From NCBI GenBank assembly GCA_002918705.1, contig PQKR01000006.1:217994-281993 (forward strand): DNA of 64,000 nt, written 5' to 3'. How positions within the stretch are numbered: position 1 is the stretch's first letter; each line of letters starts with the position of its first letter. Shown here one piece after another: positions 20,561-31,340 of the stretch. The position numbers were made by a program, and so were the translations under genes. The notes under the pieces are model-generated. The model had not been told where the DNA came from and ran no database searches. It saw only the letters and a program-made list of their open reading frames with translations. Origin of the DNA: Escherichia sp. ESNIH1. Lineage in GTDB: Bacteria > Pseudomonadota > Gammaproteobacteria > Enterobacterales > Enterobacteriaceae.

Positions 20561-21721
20561 ATGGAACGAGTCACGATTGCCGAGCGCCCGGACTGGCGCG
20601 AAAAAGCGACCGAGTACGGCTTTAATTTTCACACCATGTACGGTGAGCCGTACTGGTGTGAAGAGGCCTACTACAAATTCAGCCTTGCGCAGGTTGAGAA
20701 GCTCGAAGAGGTTACCGCCGAGCTGCATCAGATGTGCCTGAAGGTAGTGGAGAAGGTCGTCGCCAGCGATGAGCTAATGACCAAATTCCGCATTCCGAAA
20801 CACACCTGGAGCTTTGTGCGCCAGGCATGGCAAACGCAGCAGCCATCGCTCTACTCGCGCCTCGATCTGGCGTGGGACGGTGTGGGTGAACCCAAGCTGC
20901 TGGAGAACAACGCCGACACCCCTACCTCGCTGTACGAAGCCGCCTTTTTCCAGTGGATCTGGCTGGAAGACCAGCAGAACGCGGGCAAGCTGCCGCCGGA
21001 GAGCGATCAGTTCAACAGCCTGCAGGAGAAGCTGATCGAGCGCTTCGACGAGCTGCGCGAGCAGTACGGCTTTAGCCTGCTCCATCTGGCCTGCTGCCGC
21101 GATACCGTTGAGGATCGCGGCACGGTGCAGTATCTGCAGGACTGCGCCGCCGAAGCGGGCGTCGCCACTGAGTTTCTCTATATCGAAGATATTGGGCTGG
21201 GCGAAAAAGGTCAGTTCACCGATCTGCAGGATCAGGTGATCAGCAACCTGTTCAAGCTCTACCCGTGGGAGTATATGCTGCGCGAAGTCTTCTCTACCAA
21301 GCTAGAGGATGCTGGCGTGCGCTGGCTGGAGCCAGCCTGGAAGAGCATTATCTCTAACAAAGCGCTGCTGCCGATGCTGTGGGAGATGTTCCCGGATCAT
21401 CCGAACCTGCTGCCCGCTTACTTTGCCGAAGATGACCATCCACCGTTAGAGAAATACGTCGTGAAGCCGATCTTCTCTCGCGAAGGGGCCAACGTCTCTA
21501 TCGTGGAAAACGGCCAGACTATCGAGCAGGTAGAGGGCCCCTACGGTGAAGAGGGCATGATCGTCCAGCAGCTCTACCCGTTACCAAAATTTGGCGATAG
21601 CTATGTGCTGATCGGCAGCTGGCTGATCAACGATCAACCCGCCGGGATTGGCATCCGCGAGGATCGGGCGTTGATCACCCAGGATCTCTCCCGCTTCTAT
21701 CCGCATATTTTTGTCGAATAG
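20561..21721 (+). CDS. ygiC: YgiC, glutathionylspermidine synthase-like ATP-grasp protein
   Basis: A protein of 386 residues, the same length as E. coli YgiC, and homologous to the C-terminal synthetase domain of glutathionylspermidine synthase. ATP-grasp features are visible in [30 protein letters not shown] and the C-terminal [22 protein letters not shown]. Catalytic activity of the E. coli protein is not established as far as I know. It is coupled to ygiB and followed by a REP element. Confidence 0.94.
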   Translation: MERVTIAERPDWREKATEYGFNFHTMYGEPYWCEEAYYKFSLAQVEKLEEVTAELHQMCLKVVEKVVASDELMTKFRIPKHTWSFVRQAWQTQQPSLYSRLDLAWDGVGEPKLLENNADTPTSLYEAAFFQWIWLEDQQNAGKLPPESDQFNSLQEKLIERFDELREQYGFSLLHLACCRDTVEDRGTVQYLQDCAAEAGVATEFLYIEDIGLGEKGQFTDLQDQVISNLFKLYPWEYMLREVFSTKLEDAGVRWLEPAWKSIISNKALLPMLWEMFPDHPNLLPAYFAEDDHPPLEKYVVKPIFSREGANVSIVENGQTIEQVEGPYGEEGMIVQQLYPLPKFGDSYVLIGSWLINDQPAGIGIREDRALITQDLSRFYPHIFVE

Positions 21722-21730
21722 CTATAACAC

Positions 21731-21760
21731 GTAGGCCCGGTAAGCGTAGCGCCACCGGGC
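21731..21760. repeat. REP element between ygiC and ygiD
   Basis: The palindrome gtaggcccggtaagcgtagcgccaccgggc lies between two convergent genes. No other terminator is visible in this 48-bp gap. Confidence 0.8.
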
Positions 21761-21769
21761 GTTTTGTTA

Positions 21770-22558
21770 TTAACCCACCTGCACCGACAGCATGCTGATG
21801 CTGCCCATCTCCATCCCCTCTACCGGGATCGTCACCGGCTCTGCGCCATCCCACGCGCCGAGCACGTAGAGCAGCGGCAGGAAGTGCTCCGGTGTCGGGT
21901 TCGACAGCGAGCCGCCCTCGTGCTGCAGATAGTTCACCAGCGGATGCTGCTCAACCGGCCCCTGCCAGGTAAGATTAGCCTTCACGTAATCATTAAACGA
22001 TACCGCCCATGCGTAGGGCGTGCTCTCCCCATGCCAGCGTGCGGTGCGCAGGTTATGCACCACGTTGCCGCTTGCCACCAGCATAATGCCCTCATCACGC
22101 AGTTGAGCCAGCTTACGGCCCATCTCATAGTGCCAGGCGGCGGGTTTAGTGCTGTCCACGCTCAGCTGCACCATTGGAATATCGGCATTCGGATACATCT
22201 TGATCAGCACGCCCCACGAGCCGTGGTCAAATCCCCACGCCTCTTTATCCAGCGCGACGGGGACCGGTGCCAGCAGATCCACCAGCCGCTGCGCCAGTTC
22301 GGGGGAGCCTGGCGCGGGATAGTGCGTATCAAAGAGCGCCTGCGGGAAACCGCCAAAGTCATGAATCGTCTTCGGCGTTTCCATTGCCGTCACGCCGGTG
22401 CCGCGGGTAAACCAGTGGGCAGAGATCACCACGATGGCCTTCGGGCGCGGCAGCGTCTGCCCAAGCTTGCCCCAGGCGCGGGTATAGATGTTATCTTCCA
22501 GCACATTCATCGGGCTGCCGTGGCCCAAAAACAGCGCTGGCATACGAGACGCAGACAT
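21770..22558 (-). CDS. ygiD: YgiD, 4,5-DOPA-extradiol-type dioxygenase (LigB family)
   Basis: A protein of 262 residues starting MSASRMPALFLGHGSPMNVL. Family metal-ligand motifs are visible: GHGSPMN near the N-terminus, IHDFGGFP in the middle and SGNVVHNLR in the C-terminal half. E. coli YgiD cleaves DOPA to betalamic-acid-type products in vitro; the physiological substrate is unclear. It is transcribed leftwards, divergent from zupT with a 196-bp intergenic region. Confidence 0.92.
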   Translation of the reverse strand: MSASRMPALFLGHGSPMNVLEDNIYTRAWGKLGQTLPRPKAIVVISAHWFTRGTGVTAMETPKTIHDFGGFPQALFDTHYPAPGSPELAQRLVDLLAPVPVALDKEAWGFDHGSWGVLIKMYPNADIPMVQLSVDSTKPAAWHYEMGRKLAQLRDEGIMLVASGNVVHNLRTARWHGESTPYAWAVSFNDYVKANLTWQGPVEQHPLVNYLQHEGGSLSNPTPEHFLPLLYVLGAWDGAEPVTIPVEGMEMGSISMLSVQVG

Positions 22559-22721
22559 GATGATATCCTCAGAAAAAGTGTCATTTTGATAGAAGCAGAG
22601 TACGCTTTTCCCGTGGAGGATGAACTCAGATAAGCATGATGAAGATCATCAGATAATTTGAATGTAAGAAATGCGTAAAGAGTGACTTACCCTCTCGCCT
22701 TACGGGGCAGTGTTCAATAAT

Positions 22722-22740
22722 ATTAATGAGAATCATTATC
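22722..22740 (+). promoter_or_regulatory. Fur-box-like operator upstream of zupT
   Basis: The 19-base element attaatgagaatcattatc matches the Fur consensus GATAATGATAATCATTATC at 16 of 19 positions by my count. It ends 14 bases before the zupT start codon and sits just upstream of the ribosome-binding site (aaggag), a placement fit for repression by Fe-Fur. Confidence 0.72.
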
Positions 22741-22754
22741 ACAAGGAGTTCTGA

Positions 22755-23531
22755 ATGTCGGTCCCGTTGATTCTGACCTTATTAGCCGGTGCGGCCACCT
22801 TTATTGGCGCGATCCTCGGCGTGCTTGGCCAGAAGCCTTCCAACCGCGTGCTGGCCTTTTCGCTGGGATTTGCCGCCGGGATCATGCTGCTGATCTCGCT
22901 GATGGAGATGCTCCCCGCTGCGCTCGGTACCGAGGGGATGTCGCCGGTGCTTGGCTACGGCATGTTTATCGTCGGCCTGCTGGGCTACTATGGCCTCGAT
23001 CGCCTGCTCCCCCACGCCCATGCGCAGGATCTTATGCGCGCCAGCAGCAAAACGCTGCCGAGCAATATCAAGCGCACGGCGATCCTGCTGACGCTCGGCA
23101 TCAGCCTGCACAACTTTCCCGAAGGCGTGGCCACCTACGTGACGGCCAGCAGTAACCTTGAGCTGGGGCTGGGCATCGCCCTGGCGGTCGCCCTGCACAA
23201 CATTCCCGAGGGGCTGGCGGTGGCAGCGCCGGTCTATGCCGCCACGGGATCAAAGCGTAAAGCGGTAATGTGGGCGGGGATCTCAGGACTCGCGGAGATT
23301 TTGGGCGGCGTGCTGGCGTGGCTGATCCTTGGCAGCCTGGTCTCGCCGGTCGTGATGGCGGCGATCATGGCGGCGGTGGCGGGAATTATGGTGGCGCTGT
23401 CGGTGGATGAGCTGATGCCGCTGGCAAAAGAGATCGATCCCCACAACAACCCGAGCTACGGCGTGCTGTGCGGCATGTCGGTGATGGGGCTAAGCCTGGT
23501 GCTGCTGCAAAGCATCGGCTTTGCGGGCTAA
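22755..23531 (+). CDS. zupT: Zinc/iron transporter ZupT (ZIP family)
   Basis: Inner-membrane ZIP-family importer of Zn2+, Fe2+ and other divalent metals. It has 258 residues and about eight hydrophobic segments. The metal-binding pair of motifs is HNFPEG in TM4 and HNIPEG in TM5. The start ATG 22755 is preceded by acaaggag. The Fur-box-like site upstream suggests iron repression here, whereas the E. coli gene is described as expressed constitutively at a low level. It is convergent with ribB. Confidence 0.96.
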   Translation: MSVPLILTLLAGAATFIGAILGVLGQKPSNRVLAFSLGFAAGIMLLISLMEMLPAALGTEGMSPVLGYGMFIVGLLGYYGLDRLLPHAHAQDLMRASSKTLPSNIKRTAILLTLGISLHNFPEGVATYVTASSNLELGLGIALAVALHNIPEGLAVAAPVYAATGSKRKAVMWAGISGLAEILGGVLAWLILGSLVSPVVMAAIMAAVAGIMVALSVDELMPLAKEIDPHNNPSYGVLCGMSVMGLSLVLLQSIGFAG

Positions 23532-23551
23532 TCAGACGAAAGACCAGAAAC

Positions 23552-23586
23552 AACAGAGCCGGGCATGCCCGGCTCTGTTTTATCTC
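23552..23586. terminator. Bidirectional terminator between zupT and ribB
   Basis: A 28-base perfect palindrome, aacagagccgggc/atgcccggctctgtt, with T on the right side (tttat) and A on the left (gaaac). It serves both convergent genes. Confidence 0.9.
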
Positions 23587-23596
23587 GCGTCAGCGC

Positions 23597-24250
23597 TTAG
23601 CTGGCTTTACGTTCCTGCTCGCGGCGGTAGGCCACCAGATCTTCGATGGTCACAACGGCCATCTCATGCGCTTTGGCAAATTCGATACACTCCGGCGCGC
23701 GCGCCATCGAGCCGTCATCGTTGGTCAGCTCGCAGAGTACGCCGGCCGGCTTGAAACCCGCCAGCGTCACGAGATCAATGGTCGCCTCGGTGTGGCCGCC
23801 GCGGGTCAGCACCCCACCCGGCTGCGCGCGCAGCGGGAAGACGTGGCCGGGACGGTTGAGATCGGATGGCTTAGCACCGTCGGCAATCGCCGCGCGTATA
23901 GTGGTCACGCGGTCAGCGGCAGAGACGCCGGTCGACACGCCGGTAGCGGCTTCGATGGTCACGGTAAAGCCGGTACCGTAGGCGCTGGTATTGTTCTCTA
24001 CCATCATCGGCAGATCGAGCTGTTTACGGCGCTCTTCGGTCAGGCAGAGGCAGACAATACCGCTGCCGTGGCGAATAGTCAGCGCCATCTGCTCAACGGT
24101 CATGGTTTCTGCGGCGAAGATCATATCGCCTTCGTTTTCACGATCTTCATCGTCAAGCACCATAACACCGCGCCCGTTGCGCAGTGCGTCTAAAGCGTGT
24201 TCCACACGTTCGAATGGCGTGCCAAAAGAGGAAAGTAGCGTCTGATTCAT
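23597..24250 (-). CDS. ribB: 3,4-dihydroxy-2-butanone 4-phosphate synthase RibB
   Basis: Converts ribulose 5-phosphate to 3,4-dihydroxy-2-butanone 4-phosphate plus formate for riboflavin synthesis. The 217 residues equal E. coli RibB. The active-site motif is [16 protein letters not shown] near residues 32-47, with [24 protein letters not shown] in the middle. It is a monofunctional protein without a GTP cyclohydrolase II domain. The 5' leader carries an FMN riboswitch, so flavin controls expression. Confidence 0.97.
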   Translation of the reverse strand: MNQTLLSSFGTPFERVEHALDALRNGRGVMVLDDEDRENEGDMIFAAETMTVEQMALTIRHGSGIVCLCLTEERRKQLDLPMMVENNTSAYGTGFTVTIEAATGVSTGVSAADRVTTIRAAIADGAKPSDLNRPGHVFPLRAQPGGVLTRGGHTEATIDLVTLAGFKPAGVLCELTNDDGSMARAPECIEFAKAHEMAVVTIEDLVAYRREQERKAS

Positions 24251-24356
24251 GGTAATAAAAACCTCATTAAAATTATGGTTACCAGAATCAGGGCAGTCTT
24301 AGGAGTACCGCAAGCGGCAAAAAAATAACGTGAGCAGGCGCAAACCCGGCTGGATC

Positions 24357-24509
24357 GTTACTCTCTCCCATCCGGACTTTAACCGTCGGCCCCGGAATTA
24401 CACCGGATCTGCTGACCTCCCTGCATGACATGATGCACTGCGTGGAGCGCTCGCGGGCTTTCAGCCTGGGCTGATTTACCGCCGGTGGGGAATTTCGCCC
24501 CGCCCTGAG
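24357..24509 (-). ncRNA. FMN riboswitch (RFN element)
   Basis: Reading the reverse strand, the leader starts with CAGGGCGGGGCGAAATTCCCC and runs through ACCGGCGGTAAAT, AGCCCGCGAGCG, GGTCAGCAGATCCGGTGTAATTCCGG, GGCCGACGGT and AGTCCGGATGGGAGAGAGTA, all conserved RFN-element blocks. The aptamer lies about 100 bases upstream of the ribB start and represses expression when FMN is bound. A short A-rich expression platform follows. Confidence 0.95.
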
Positions 24510-24586
24510 AATAAGCGGATTAACTATAACGCTATTGATTATCTCCGGCAATCCATTCACCGTAACAATTCTGCTTTCACGTAGCA

Positions 24587-24616
24587 TAATCCACGTTACA
24601 CTAATCCACGCTACAC
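24587..24616. repeat. Two tandem 15-bp repeats upstream of ubiK
   Basis: taatccacgttacac is followed directly by taatccacgctacac (one difference), 35 bp upstream of the ubiK start codon. The role is unknown; it could be part of the promoter region. Confidence 0.6.
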
Positions 24617-24650
24617 TAATGTTAATACTTACCAGTTCAGGGAAACGACT

Positions 24651-24983
24651 ATGATTGACCCGAAAAAAATTGAACAGATCGCCCGCCAGGTTCACGAGTC
24701 CATGCCAAAAGGCATTCGTGAATTCGGTGAGGATGTAGAGAAGAAGATCCGCCAGACGCTGCAATCCCAGCTGGCGCGACTCGACCTGGTGAGCCGTGAA
24801 GAGTTTGATGTCCAGACGCAGGTACTGCTGCGCACCCGTGAGAAACTGACCGCGCTGGAGCAGCGCATCAGCGATCTGGAGAACCGCCCGGCGGCCACGT
24901 CGGCTGAACCAACTCAGGCGCAGGATCTGCCGAGCGAAGTGAAGCCCGCACCGGCTATTCCGCCGGTGGAGAATATTGATTGA
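24651..24983 (+). CDS. ubiK: Ubiquinone biosynthesis accessory factor UbiK (YqiC)
   Basis: A protein of 110 residues starting [20 protein letters not shown], matching E. coli UbiK/YqiC but with a slightly longer Pro/Glu-rich C-terminus. The N-terminal region is amphipathic and the C-terminal half forms a coiled coil ([17 protein letters not shown]). UbiK forms a complex with UbiJ and supports aerobic ubiquinone synthesis and membrane association. It is a single gene divergent from the ribB leader and is followed by the REP array. Confidence 0.94.
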   Translation: MIDPKKIEQIARQVHESMPKGIREFGEDVEKKIRQTLQSQLARLDLVSREEFDVQTQVLLRTREKLTALEQRISDLENRPAATSAEPTQAQDLPSEVKPAPAIPPVENID

Positions 24984-24998
24984 TCCTGTAGTCCGTAT

Positions 24999-25481
24999 TG
25001 CCCGGTAAGCGTAGCGCCATCGGGCATGACTGTGTTGATACTGCAACGCCGGGCGGCACTGCGTTTGCCCGGCCTACGGTGGGTGCGGTGCACGTTGTAG
25101 GCCCGGTAAGCGTAGCGCCACCGGGCATGACTGTGCTGATACTGCAACGCCGGGCGGCACTGCGTTTGCCCGGCCTACGTCGGGTGCGGTGCACGTTGTA
25201 GGCCCGGTAAGCGTAGCGCCACCGGGCATGACTGTGTTGATACTGCAACGCCGGGCGGCAATGCGTTTGCCCGGCCTACGGTGAGTGCGGTGCACGTTGT
25301 AGGCCCGGTAAGCGTAGCGCCACCGGGCATGACTGTGCTGATACTGCAACGCCGGGCGGCACTGCGTTTGCCCGGCCTACGGTGGGTGCGGTGCACGTTG
25401 TAGGCCCGGTAAGCGTAGCGCCACCGGGCATAACTGTGCTGATACTGCAACGCCGGGCGGCACTGCGTTTGCCCGGCCTAC
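24999..25481. repeat. Tandem array of five 101-bp REP-pair (BIME-like) units
   Basis: Units begin at 24999, 25100, 25201, 25302 and 25403. The first four are exactly 101 bp and the last stops after 79 bp. Each contains two REP palindromes in opposite orientation (ggcccggtaagcgtagcgccaccgggc and gccgggcggcactgcgtttgcccggcc), joined by atgactgtgctgatactgcaac and gtgggtgcggtgcacgttgta. Units differ by only a few substitutions. The array fills the gap between the convergent ubiK and hldE and ends four bases from the hldE stop codon. Short frames read through the array are artefacts. Confidence 0.95.
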
Positions 25482-25485
25482 AGGA

Positions 25486-26910
25486 TCAGTTTTTCTGGAT
25501 CTTCTTGATGATGTTGGTGGTTGAGCAGCCGTCCTCGAAGTTCAATACCTGCACGTCGCCGCCGTTTGCCCACACCTCTTTGCTGCCCGCGATATCTTCC
25601 GGCCTGTAGTCGCCGCCCTTCACCAGCAGATCCGGCAGGATGCCGGCGATTAAACGCTGCGGCGTATCCTCTTCGAACGACACCACCCAGTCCACGGCTT
25701 CCAGCGCGCCGAGCACAATCATGCGCTGCTCAAGCGGGTTAACCGGACGGGTCGGCCCTTTCAGCCGGCTGGTTGAAGCATCGCTGTTCACCGCCACGAT
25801 CAGGCGATCGCCGAGCTTGCGTGCGTTAGCGAGGTAGGAGACGTGACCCGCATGCAAAATATCGAACACGCCGTTGGTCATCACCACCTTCTCGCCGCGC
25901 TTGCGTGCAGCGGCTACCGCCTGCTTCAGCTCCTCTTCGTTCATCACCCCGAACCCGGTTTCTGAGCGACCGCGTACGGCGTTCTCCAGTTCGATAGGGG
26001 AAACGGTAGAGGTCCCGAGTTTACCCACCACGACGCCTGCCGCAGCGTTAGCAAAGTAGCAGGCCTCTTCCAGCGAGTTGCCCGCCGCCAGCGTTGCCGC
26101 CAGCACGCCAATCACCGTGTCGCCCGCGCCGGTCACGTCGTAGACCTCCTGTGCCTGGGTCGGCATATGCAGCGGCGCTTTGCCCGGCTGCAGCAGCGTC
26201 ATCCCCTGTTCGGAGCGGGTCACCAGCAGGGCAGAGAGATCGAAATCGGCGATCAGCTTCATGCCGCGCTCAACGATCTCCGCTTCGTTTTTACACTTCC
26301 CGGCCACCGCCTCAAACTCGGAGAGGTTCGGCGTCAGCAGGGTCGCCCCACGATAGCGTTCGAAATCGTTGCCTTTCGGATCGATAAGCACCGGCACGTT
26401 GGTCTTGCGCGCCAGCGCGATCATCTGCTGCACGCTGGCCAGCGCGCCCTTGCCGTAGTCGGAGAGCACCAGCGCGCCGATATTGCCCAGCGCCTGGTTA
26501 ATGCGTTCGTGCAGCGGCTCGGGATCCACGCCCTCAAAACCCTCTTCAAAGTCGAGGCGGATCAGCTGCTGGTTGCGCGACAGCACGCGCAGTTTGGTAA
26601 TAGTAGGATGGGTCGGAACGGAGACGAAGTCGCACTTGACGTTGACATCGGCCAGCGTCTTGCTCAGCGCGCGCGCGGCGTCATCGATGCCGGTCAGGCC
26701 GACCAGCCGCGAGTGGGCGCCGAGAGAGGCAATGTTCATCGCCACGTTCGCCGCGCCGCCAGGCCGCTCCTCAACCGCATCGACCTTGACCACCGGTACA
26801 GGCGCTTCCGGTGAGATACGGCTGGTCGGGCCATACCAGTAGCGATCTAACATCACGTCACCGACGACCATCACCCCTGCACGTTCAAACTCTGGCAGCG
26901 TTACTTTCAT
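25486..26910 (-). CDS. hldE: Bifunctional heptose 7-phosphate kinase / heptose 1-phosphate adenylyltransferase HldE
   Basis: Makes ADP-heptose for the lipopolysaccharide inner core. Start at ATG 26910 ([20 protein letters not shown]), as in E. coli; the upstream seven residues are not conserved. The protein has 474 residues. The N-terminal ribokinase-type kinase (about residues 1-318) contains [17 protein letters not shown] and the [13 protein letters not shown] anion hole. The C-terminal nucleotidyltransferase (about 343-474) contains [16 protein letters not shown]. It lies downstream of glnE on the same strand. Confidence 0.97.
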   Translation of the reverse strand: MKVTLPEFERAGVMVVGDVMLDRYWYGPTSRISPEAPVPVVKVDAVEERPGGAANVAMNIASLGAHSRLVGLTGIDDAARALSKTLADVNVKCDFVSVPTHPTITKLRVLSRNQQLIRLDFEEGFEGVDPEPLHERINQALGNIGALVLSDYGKGALASVQQMIALARKTNVPVLIDPKGNDFERYRGATLLTPNLSEFEAVAGKCKNEAEIVERGMKLIADFDLSALLVTRSEQGMTLLQPGKAPLHMPTQAQEVYDVTGAGDTVIGVLAATLAAGNSLEEACYFANAAAGVVVGKLGTSTVSPIELENAVRGRSETGFGVMNEEELKQAVAAARKRGEKVVMTNGVFDILHAGHVSYLANARKLGDRLIVAVNSDASTSRLKGPTRPVNPLEQRMIVLGALEAVDWVVSFEEDTPQRLIAGILPDLLVKGGDYRPEDIAGSKEVWANGGDVQVLNFEDGCSTTNIIKKIQKN

Positions 26911-26955
26911 TCCTGTCCCCTCGAAATGCAAAATTTGCGCGCGATAATATCATAC

Positions 26956-29808
26956 TTAATTTTGCGCGCACGGTTTTAGCAGCCACTTCTGCCAGCTGGC
27001 ACTGACCTGTCCACGCTCTTCGGCAAACTCCGTTTCCGGCACGTGACCGGGCTGCTCCTGCAGCGCCAGATGGTGTAGCGCATCGCGCAGCGTGGTATAG
27101 GCGTGGGTCAGTGCCTGCGCCTCCTGCTCATCCATAATGTCGTTCTGCGCCAGCAGCTCAAGGATGCGCACGTTATCGGACCAGCGCGTCAGCTTTGGCT
27201 TCTGGTGAGCGTGGCCCAGCACCAGGTACTGGGCGATAAACTCAATGTCGGTAATGCCGCCCGCGTCGGCCTTCAGGTCGAAACGCTCCCGGTGCTTGTT
27301 GCCAAGGTGGGCGCGCATCTTCTCGCGCATCTCCCGCACCTCGGTTTGCAGTTTCTCCCCGTCGCGGGGGGTCATCAGGATGGTGCGGCGGATCTCGTCG
27401 AAGCGGGATTTAAGCTGCGGATCGCCGTACACCACACGGGCGCGCACCAGCGCCTGGTGCTCCCACGTCCACGCCTCGTTCTGCTGATAGTCCGCAAAGG
27501 CGTCAGCGGTAGTGACCAGCATTCCCGCCGCGCCGGAGGGCCGCAGGCGGGCGTCTACCTCATAGAGAATGCCCGACGAGGTGCGAGTGCTGAAGAGGTG
27601 CATGATGCGCTGGGCGAGGCGCAGGTAGAACTGGCGGCCATCGATCTCCCGCTCGCCGTCGGTCATCACGTCTGCCGGGCAGTCGTGGAGGAAGACCAGG
27701 TCGAGATCGGAGCTGTAACCCAGCTCCCAGCCGCCGAGCTTGCCGTAGCCTACTACCGCAAAGCCGCGCCCCTCCCGATCGCGCAGGTGCTTTGGCTGAC
27801 CAAAGCGCGCCACCATCTGGGTCCACGCCTGCTGGACCACCGCGTCGATCATCGCCTCTGCCAGCCACGTTAGGTGATCGCTCACTTTCATCACCGGCAG
27901 CGTACCGGCAATATCCGCCGCCGCCACGCGCAGCAGCTGCGCCTGTTTGAACTGGCGCAGGGCTTCCAGCTGCTGCTCTTCATCCTCCTCCGGCACGCGG
28001 AGAAGATACTGGCGCAGCTCGTCCCGGTAGGCGTCCATCGCCGTCGGCTGGTAGAGCGTATTGGGATCCAGCAGCTCATCCAGCAGCAGCGGATAGCGCG
28101 CCAGCTGGCTGGCGACCATCGGCGAGGCGGCGCAGAGAGAGATCAGGTGCTTGAGCGCGCCGGGAAACTCGCTCAGCAGCTCAATATAGGTGGTGCGCGT
28201 GACAATCCCGGTCAGGAGCGGCATCAGACGCGCCAGCGGCACCGGTGCGTCGGCACGGGGGCAGACCTGGCTAAGCAGGTGCGGCATCAGGTGATCGAGC
28301 ACCTGGCGACCGCGTGGGCCAATGGTCCTGCGCGTCAGCTCCCGGCGAAAATCGGCGATCAGCGCCACCACCCGGATACGGTCGCTATCCGAAAGATGCG
28401 CCAGCACCGGCGTGGCATCATCGTCTTCCAGCGTATCCTGCCACAGCTCGCGCCACTGCTCCGACAGCTGCTCGTCCTGGGTGTCGGTATCGTCATCACC
28501 AATCAGCTCGTTAAAGATACGCCGCACGGCGGCCATGTGCCGATCCAGGGCGTCGCTGAGTGCCTGCCAGTCGGCGACGCCCATTCCCCAGGCCAGCCGG
28601 GCGCGGTTAAGCTCATCTCCCGGCAGGGTCTGGGTCTGTTCGTCGTTGATGCTTTGCAGGAGATTCTCCAGCCGACGCAGCCAGAGGTAGGCCGCCCGCA
28701 GCGTGTCGGCATCCCCCGCCGGCAGAAGATGAAGCTGATCGATGGCGGTCAGGGTCGGCAGCAGCGAGCGCTGCTGGAGCGACGGCTCGCGGCCGCCACG
28801 GATCAGCTGGAAGACCTGAACGATAAACTCCACCTCACGGATGCCGCCCGCCCCCAGCTTGATGTTGTCTTTCAGTCCGCGGCGCCGCACTTCGCGGGCG
28901 ATCATGCTCTTCATGTTGCGCAGCGACTGGATGACGCTGAAATCGATATAGCGGCGGAAAACAAAGGGACGCAGCATGGCCCGCAGTTCGCTGGCGTAGA
29001 CGCCGTCGTTGTCGCCCATGATCCGCGCCTTGACCATCGCGTAGCGCTCCCAGTCGCGCCCCTGCTCCTGGTAATAATCCTCCAGCGCAGCAAAGCTCAG
29101 CACCAGCGGGCCGCTGTCGCCAAAGGGGCGCAGGCGCATATCCACCCGGTAGACAAAGCCGTCCTGGGTGGGCTGGTCAAGCACCTTGATCAGCCGCTGT
29201 CCGAGGCGGGTGAAGAACTGGGCGTTATCCAGCTCGCGACGGCCGCCGCGGGTTGCGCCGTTCTCCGGCCAGGAGAAGATAAGATCGATATCCGAGGAGA
29301 AGTTCAGCTCAAAGCCCCCCAGCTTGCCCATGCCGAGGATCAGCAGCGGCTGCGGCGTGCCGTCGGCGCTGCACGGCGTGCCCCACTCCCGGCAGCAGGC
29401 GTCGTAGAGCCAGTCGCGAGCGCTGACAATCAGCGTCTCCGCCAGGGCGCTAAGCTGTTTAAGCGTACTCTCCTCGGGCACCCGCCGCAGGGCCTGCGCC
29501 CAGGCGATGCGCACCATGATGCGGCGGCGGAACAGGCGCAGCTCGCGCATCAGCGACGCTTCGTCACTGACCGCCGTCAGCGCCTCCTGGAGCCACGCCG
29601 GATAGGACTGCCACTCCTCCGCCTGCGGCGGCTCGCTCTCTAGCGCCGTCAGCCACTCGGGATGTGCGGCAACGCTGCCCTGCACAAAATCACTAAAAGT
29701 AAGCACTGACTTCGCCTCTGCGCTAAGCGTGGAGGCGGAGAGTGTATCCGGCAGACGTTCAACCAGGGTCTGCCAGTGCTGCTGAAGCGGCGAAGAGAGC
29801 GGCATCAT
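26956..29808 (-). CDS. glnE: Glutamine synthetase adenylyltransferase/deadenylase GlnE
   Basis: Adenylylates and deadenylylates glutamine synthetase in response to PII and glutamine. It has 950 residues (E. coli 946). Two nucleotidyltransferase domains are evident: an N-terminal deadenylylase with [20 protein letters not shown] (about residues 159-178), and a C-terminal adenylyltransferase with [20 protein letters not shown]. These are separated by a helical regulatory region. It lies between ygiF and hldE, as in E. coli. Confidence 0.97.
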   Translation of the reverse strand: MMPLSSPLQQHWQTLVERLPDTLSASTLSAEAKSVLTFSDFVQGSVAAHPEWLTALESEPPQAEEWQSYPAWLQEALTAVSDEASLMRELRLFRRRIMVRIAWAQALRRVPEESTLKQLSALAETLIVSARDWLYDACCREWGTPCSADGTPQPLLILGMGKLGGFELNFSSDIDLIFSWPENGATRGGRRELDNAQFFTRLGQRLIKVLDQPTQDGFVYRVDMRLRPFGDSGPLVLSFAALEDYYQEQGRDWERYAMVKARIMGDNDGVYASELRAMLRPFVFRRYIDFSVIQSLRNMKSMIAREVRRRGLKDNIKLGAGGIREVEFIVQVFQLIRGGREPSLQQRSLLPTLTAIDQLHLLPAGDADTLRAAYLWLRRLENLLQSINDEQTQTLPGDELNRARLAWGMGVADWQALSDALDRHMAAVRRIFNELIGDDDTDTQDEQLSEQWRELWQDTLEDDDATPVLAHLSDSDRIRVVALIADFRRELTRRTIGPRGRQVLDHLMPHLLSQVCPRADAPVPLARLMPLLTGIVTRTTYIELLSEFPGALKHLISLCAASPMVASQLARYPLLLDELLDPNTLYQPTAMDAYRDELRQYLLRVPEEDEEQQLEALRQFKQAQLLRVAAADIAGTLPVMKVSDHLTWLAEAMIDAVVQQAWTQMVARFGQPKHLRDREGRGFAVVGYGKLGGWELGYSSDLDLVFLHDCPADVMTDGEREIDGRQFYLRLAQRIMHLFSTRTSSGILYEVDARLRPSGAAGMLVTTADAFADYQQNEAWTWEHQALVRARVVYGDPQLKSRFDEIRRTILMTPRDGEKLQTEVREMREKMRAHLGNKHRERFDLKADAGGITDIEFIAQYLVLGHAHQKPKLTRWSDNVRILELLAQNDIMDEQEAQALTHAYTTLRDALHHLALQEQPGHVPETEFAEERGQVSASWQKWLLKPCAQN

Positions 29809-29829
29809 GAGGGGGATCCTTTGCCTGAG

Positions 29830-31131
29830 TTAGCGTTTTCCGCTGTGCAGCCAGAACGGCTCCTGCACAATGGCTTCGTTACGGAAGTGTTCAATTTCAA
29901 TGCGCTGGCGGGTTTTGATGGCGTGCTGCAAGCCCTGCCAGTTCTCCAGCCACGCCTGGGCGCGGACGTGGTCATAGTAGCCCGCCAGCAGCAGCATGCT
30001 GTCGATGTCGCGCGCCAGGCGCGGAAGCTGGTCCTGGTACTTATCCATCAGCGGCTGGGCAAAGTTACGTTTCAGCTCGGCGGCGTGGCGCGCCAGGTTG
30101 ATATCGGCAAAGCGCTTAAACGAGTCGTTGATTTTAGCCTGCGCCTTGTCATCAAGGAACGTCCGCCAGGCACGCGTCACCAGCCACTCGGTCAGGGCCA
30201 GCTTCGCCGTGGCGATCTCGGGGCTGTACACCGCCGTGACGGCAGAGACCGCTGACGTAATGGTCGCCTCCGACTGAGTCAGCAGATCGCGTAAGCGAGC
30301 GCTCGCTTTGCGCGGCACAATGCCGCCAAACAGCATCAGGGTATGCCGTACCAGGGCGATAGCGGCCAGGGTCTGCGCCTGCGCGTTTTTGTCGCCGCGG
30401 ACCCACAGCTCCTCATGGTACTGCCACTGGGAGAGCGCCAGCTCCAGCGCCGCCTCCAGCCCCTGCTCTACGCTCGCCTTCGGCGCGACGGTCAGGATCT
30501 CCGTCGCCCGCAGCGGGCGTGGCGGGTTGCCTTTCGCCAGATGGTAGCCGCGAGCGGCCTTGCTCAGGCTGCCCTGGCGCAGGCCGGTCTGGGTCACCAG
30601 CTGGCGCGCCAGCTTTAAGACGTCCTCCGCCGCGCCGCTCAGCAGCTCTAACTCCAGTTCGCAGATCGGTTCAGCCAGCTCATCGGCCTTTACTTCTCCA
30701 AGATCCAGCGCAATCTCAATCCGGCTGTCGCCGACGTTAACCAGCCACTTCTCGCGATCGAAGTGGGTGCTGAACAGCGGACCCACACGTTCAGCCAGAT
30801 CCGCCGGCAGGCCGCCCTCCGGCCATGCCTCGGCCGGGAAGCGGGAAAGATCCAGCTCCGGCTTGTCGATGGCAACGTTGTACTCTGGACGCTGATGCAG
30901 GCCGCCCACGGTGCGTCCGGCGGTTTTAATCGTCATCTCATAGCGATCCTGCGCGCCGCGAATGCGCAGGCCCATATCGTGGCTACGCAGCCAGTTGTCC
31001 GGCGTCTCGTAGTAGATATTGAGCAGGGTCGCAGGCGCAACGTGCTCATCCGTCAGGGTATGCAGATGGCTACGCAGGGCATCCACGCGGGAGGGGTCAA
31101 CGATAAATTTCAGTTCGATCTCTTGAGTCAT
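29830..31131 (-). CDS. ygiF: Inorganic triphosphatase YgiF (CYTH-CHAD)
   Basis: A protein of 433 residues, exactly the E. coli length. The N-terminal CYTH domain (about residues 1-200) has the EIELKF signature at residues 4-9 and acidic/basic tunnel residues (RIEIALDLGEVKA). The C-terminal CHAD helical domain covers about 220-430 and is His-rich, as in polyphosphate-binding proteins. YgiF hydrolyses inorganic tripolyphosphate. It lies 21 bp upstream of glnE and is probably co-transcribed with it; ygiM is divergent. Confidence 0.95.
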   Translation of the reverse strand: MTQEIELKFIVDPSRVDALRSHLHTLTDEHVAPATLLNIYYETPDNWLRSHDMGLRIRGAQDRYEMTIKTAGRTVGGLHQRPEYNVAIDKPELDLSRFPAEAWPEGGLPADLAERVGPLFSTHFDREKWLVNVGDSRIEIALDLGEVKADELAEPICELELELLSGAAEDVLKLARQLVTQTGLRQGSLSKAARGYHLAKGNPPRPLRATEILTVAPKASVEQGLEAALELALSQWQYHEELWVRGDKNAQAQTLAAIALVRHTLMLFGGIVPRKASARLRDLLTQSEATITSAVSAVTAVYSPEIATAKLALTEWLVTRAWRTFLDDKAQAKINDSFKRFADINLARHAAELKRNFAQPLMDKYQDQLPRLARDIDSMLLLAGYYDHVRAQAWLENWQGLQHAIKTRQRIEIEHFRNEAIVQEPFWLHSGKR

Positions 31132-31340
31132 GGCCTTGTACTTATGGTTATGTCACATCAGTGAAATTTTCGGCGAACTTACGCCCTTGATGTTTGTCAG
31201 TAGATAGTATTTTGCGCCAAATTTCCACGGTGCCGATCGTTTGCGACCCAGATGATTCTGATTGATACCGAATACTTTGCGTCGTCAGACTGATGCCACT
31301 ACTATCGTTCCACTTTTTTTATGACAACAAATGACTGCTA

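Noticed and set aside
24914..25450. Several repeated short frames starting MQYQHSHARWRYAYRAYN
   Set aside because: They are read from the 101-bp REP array; the repetition of the peptide follows from the DNA repeat, not from a gene.
24999..25481. Possible CRISPR array
   Set aside because: The whole 101-bp unit is conserved, including what would be spacers; there are no unique spacers and each unit is made of REP palindromes.
27874..29643. Open frame of 589 codons on the + strand
   Set aside because: Antisense to glnE. GC-rich codon use in glnE leaves the opposite frame open; the translation is rich in His/Gln/Arg and has no family features.
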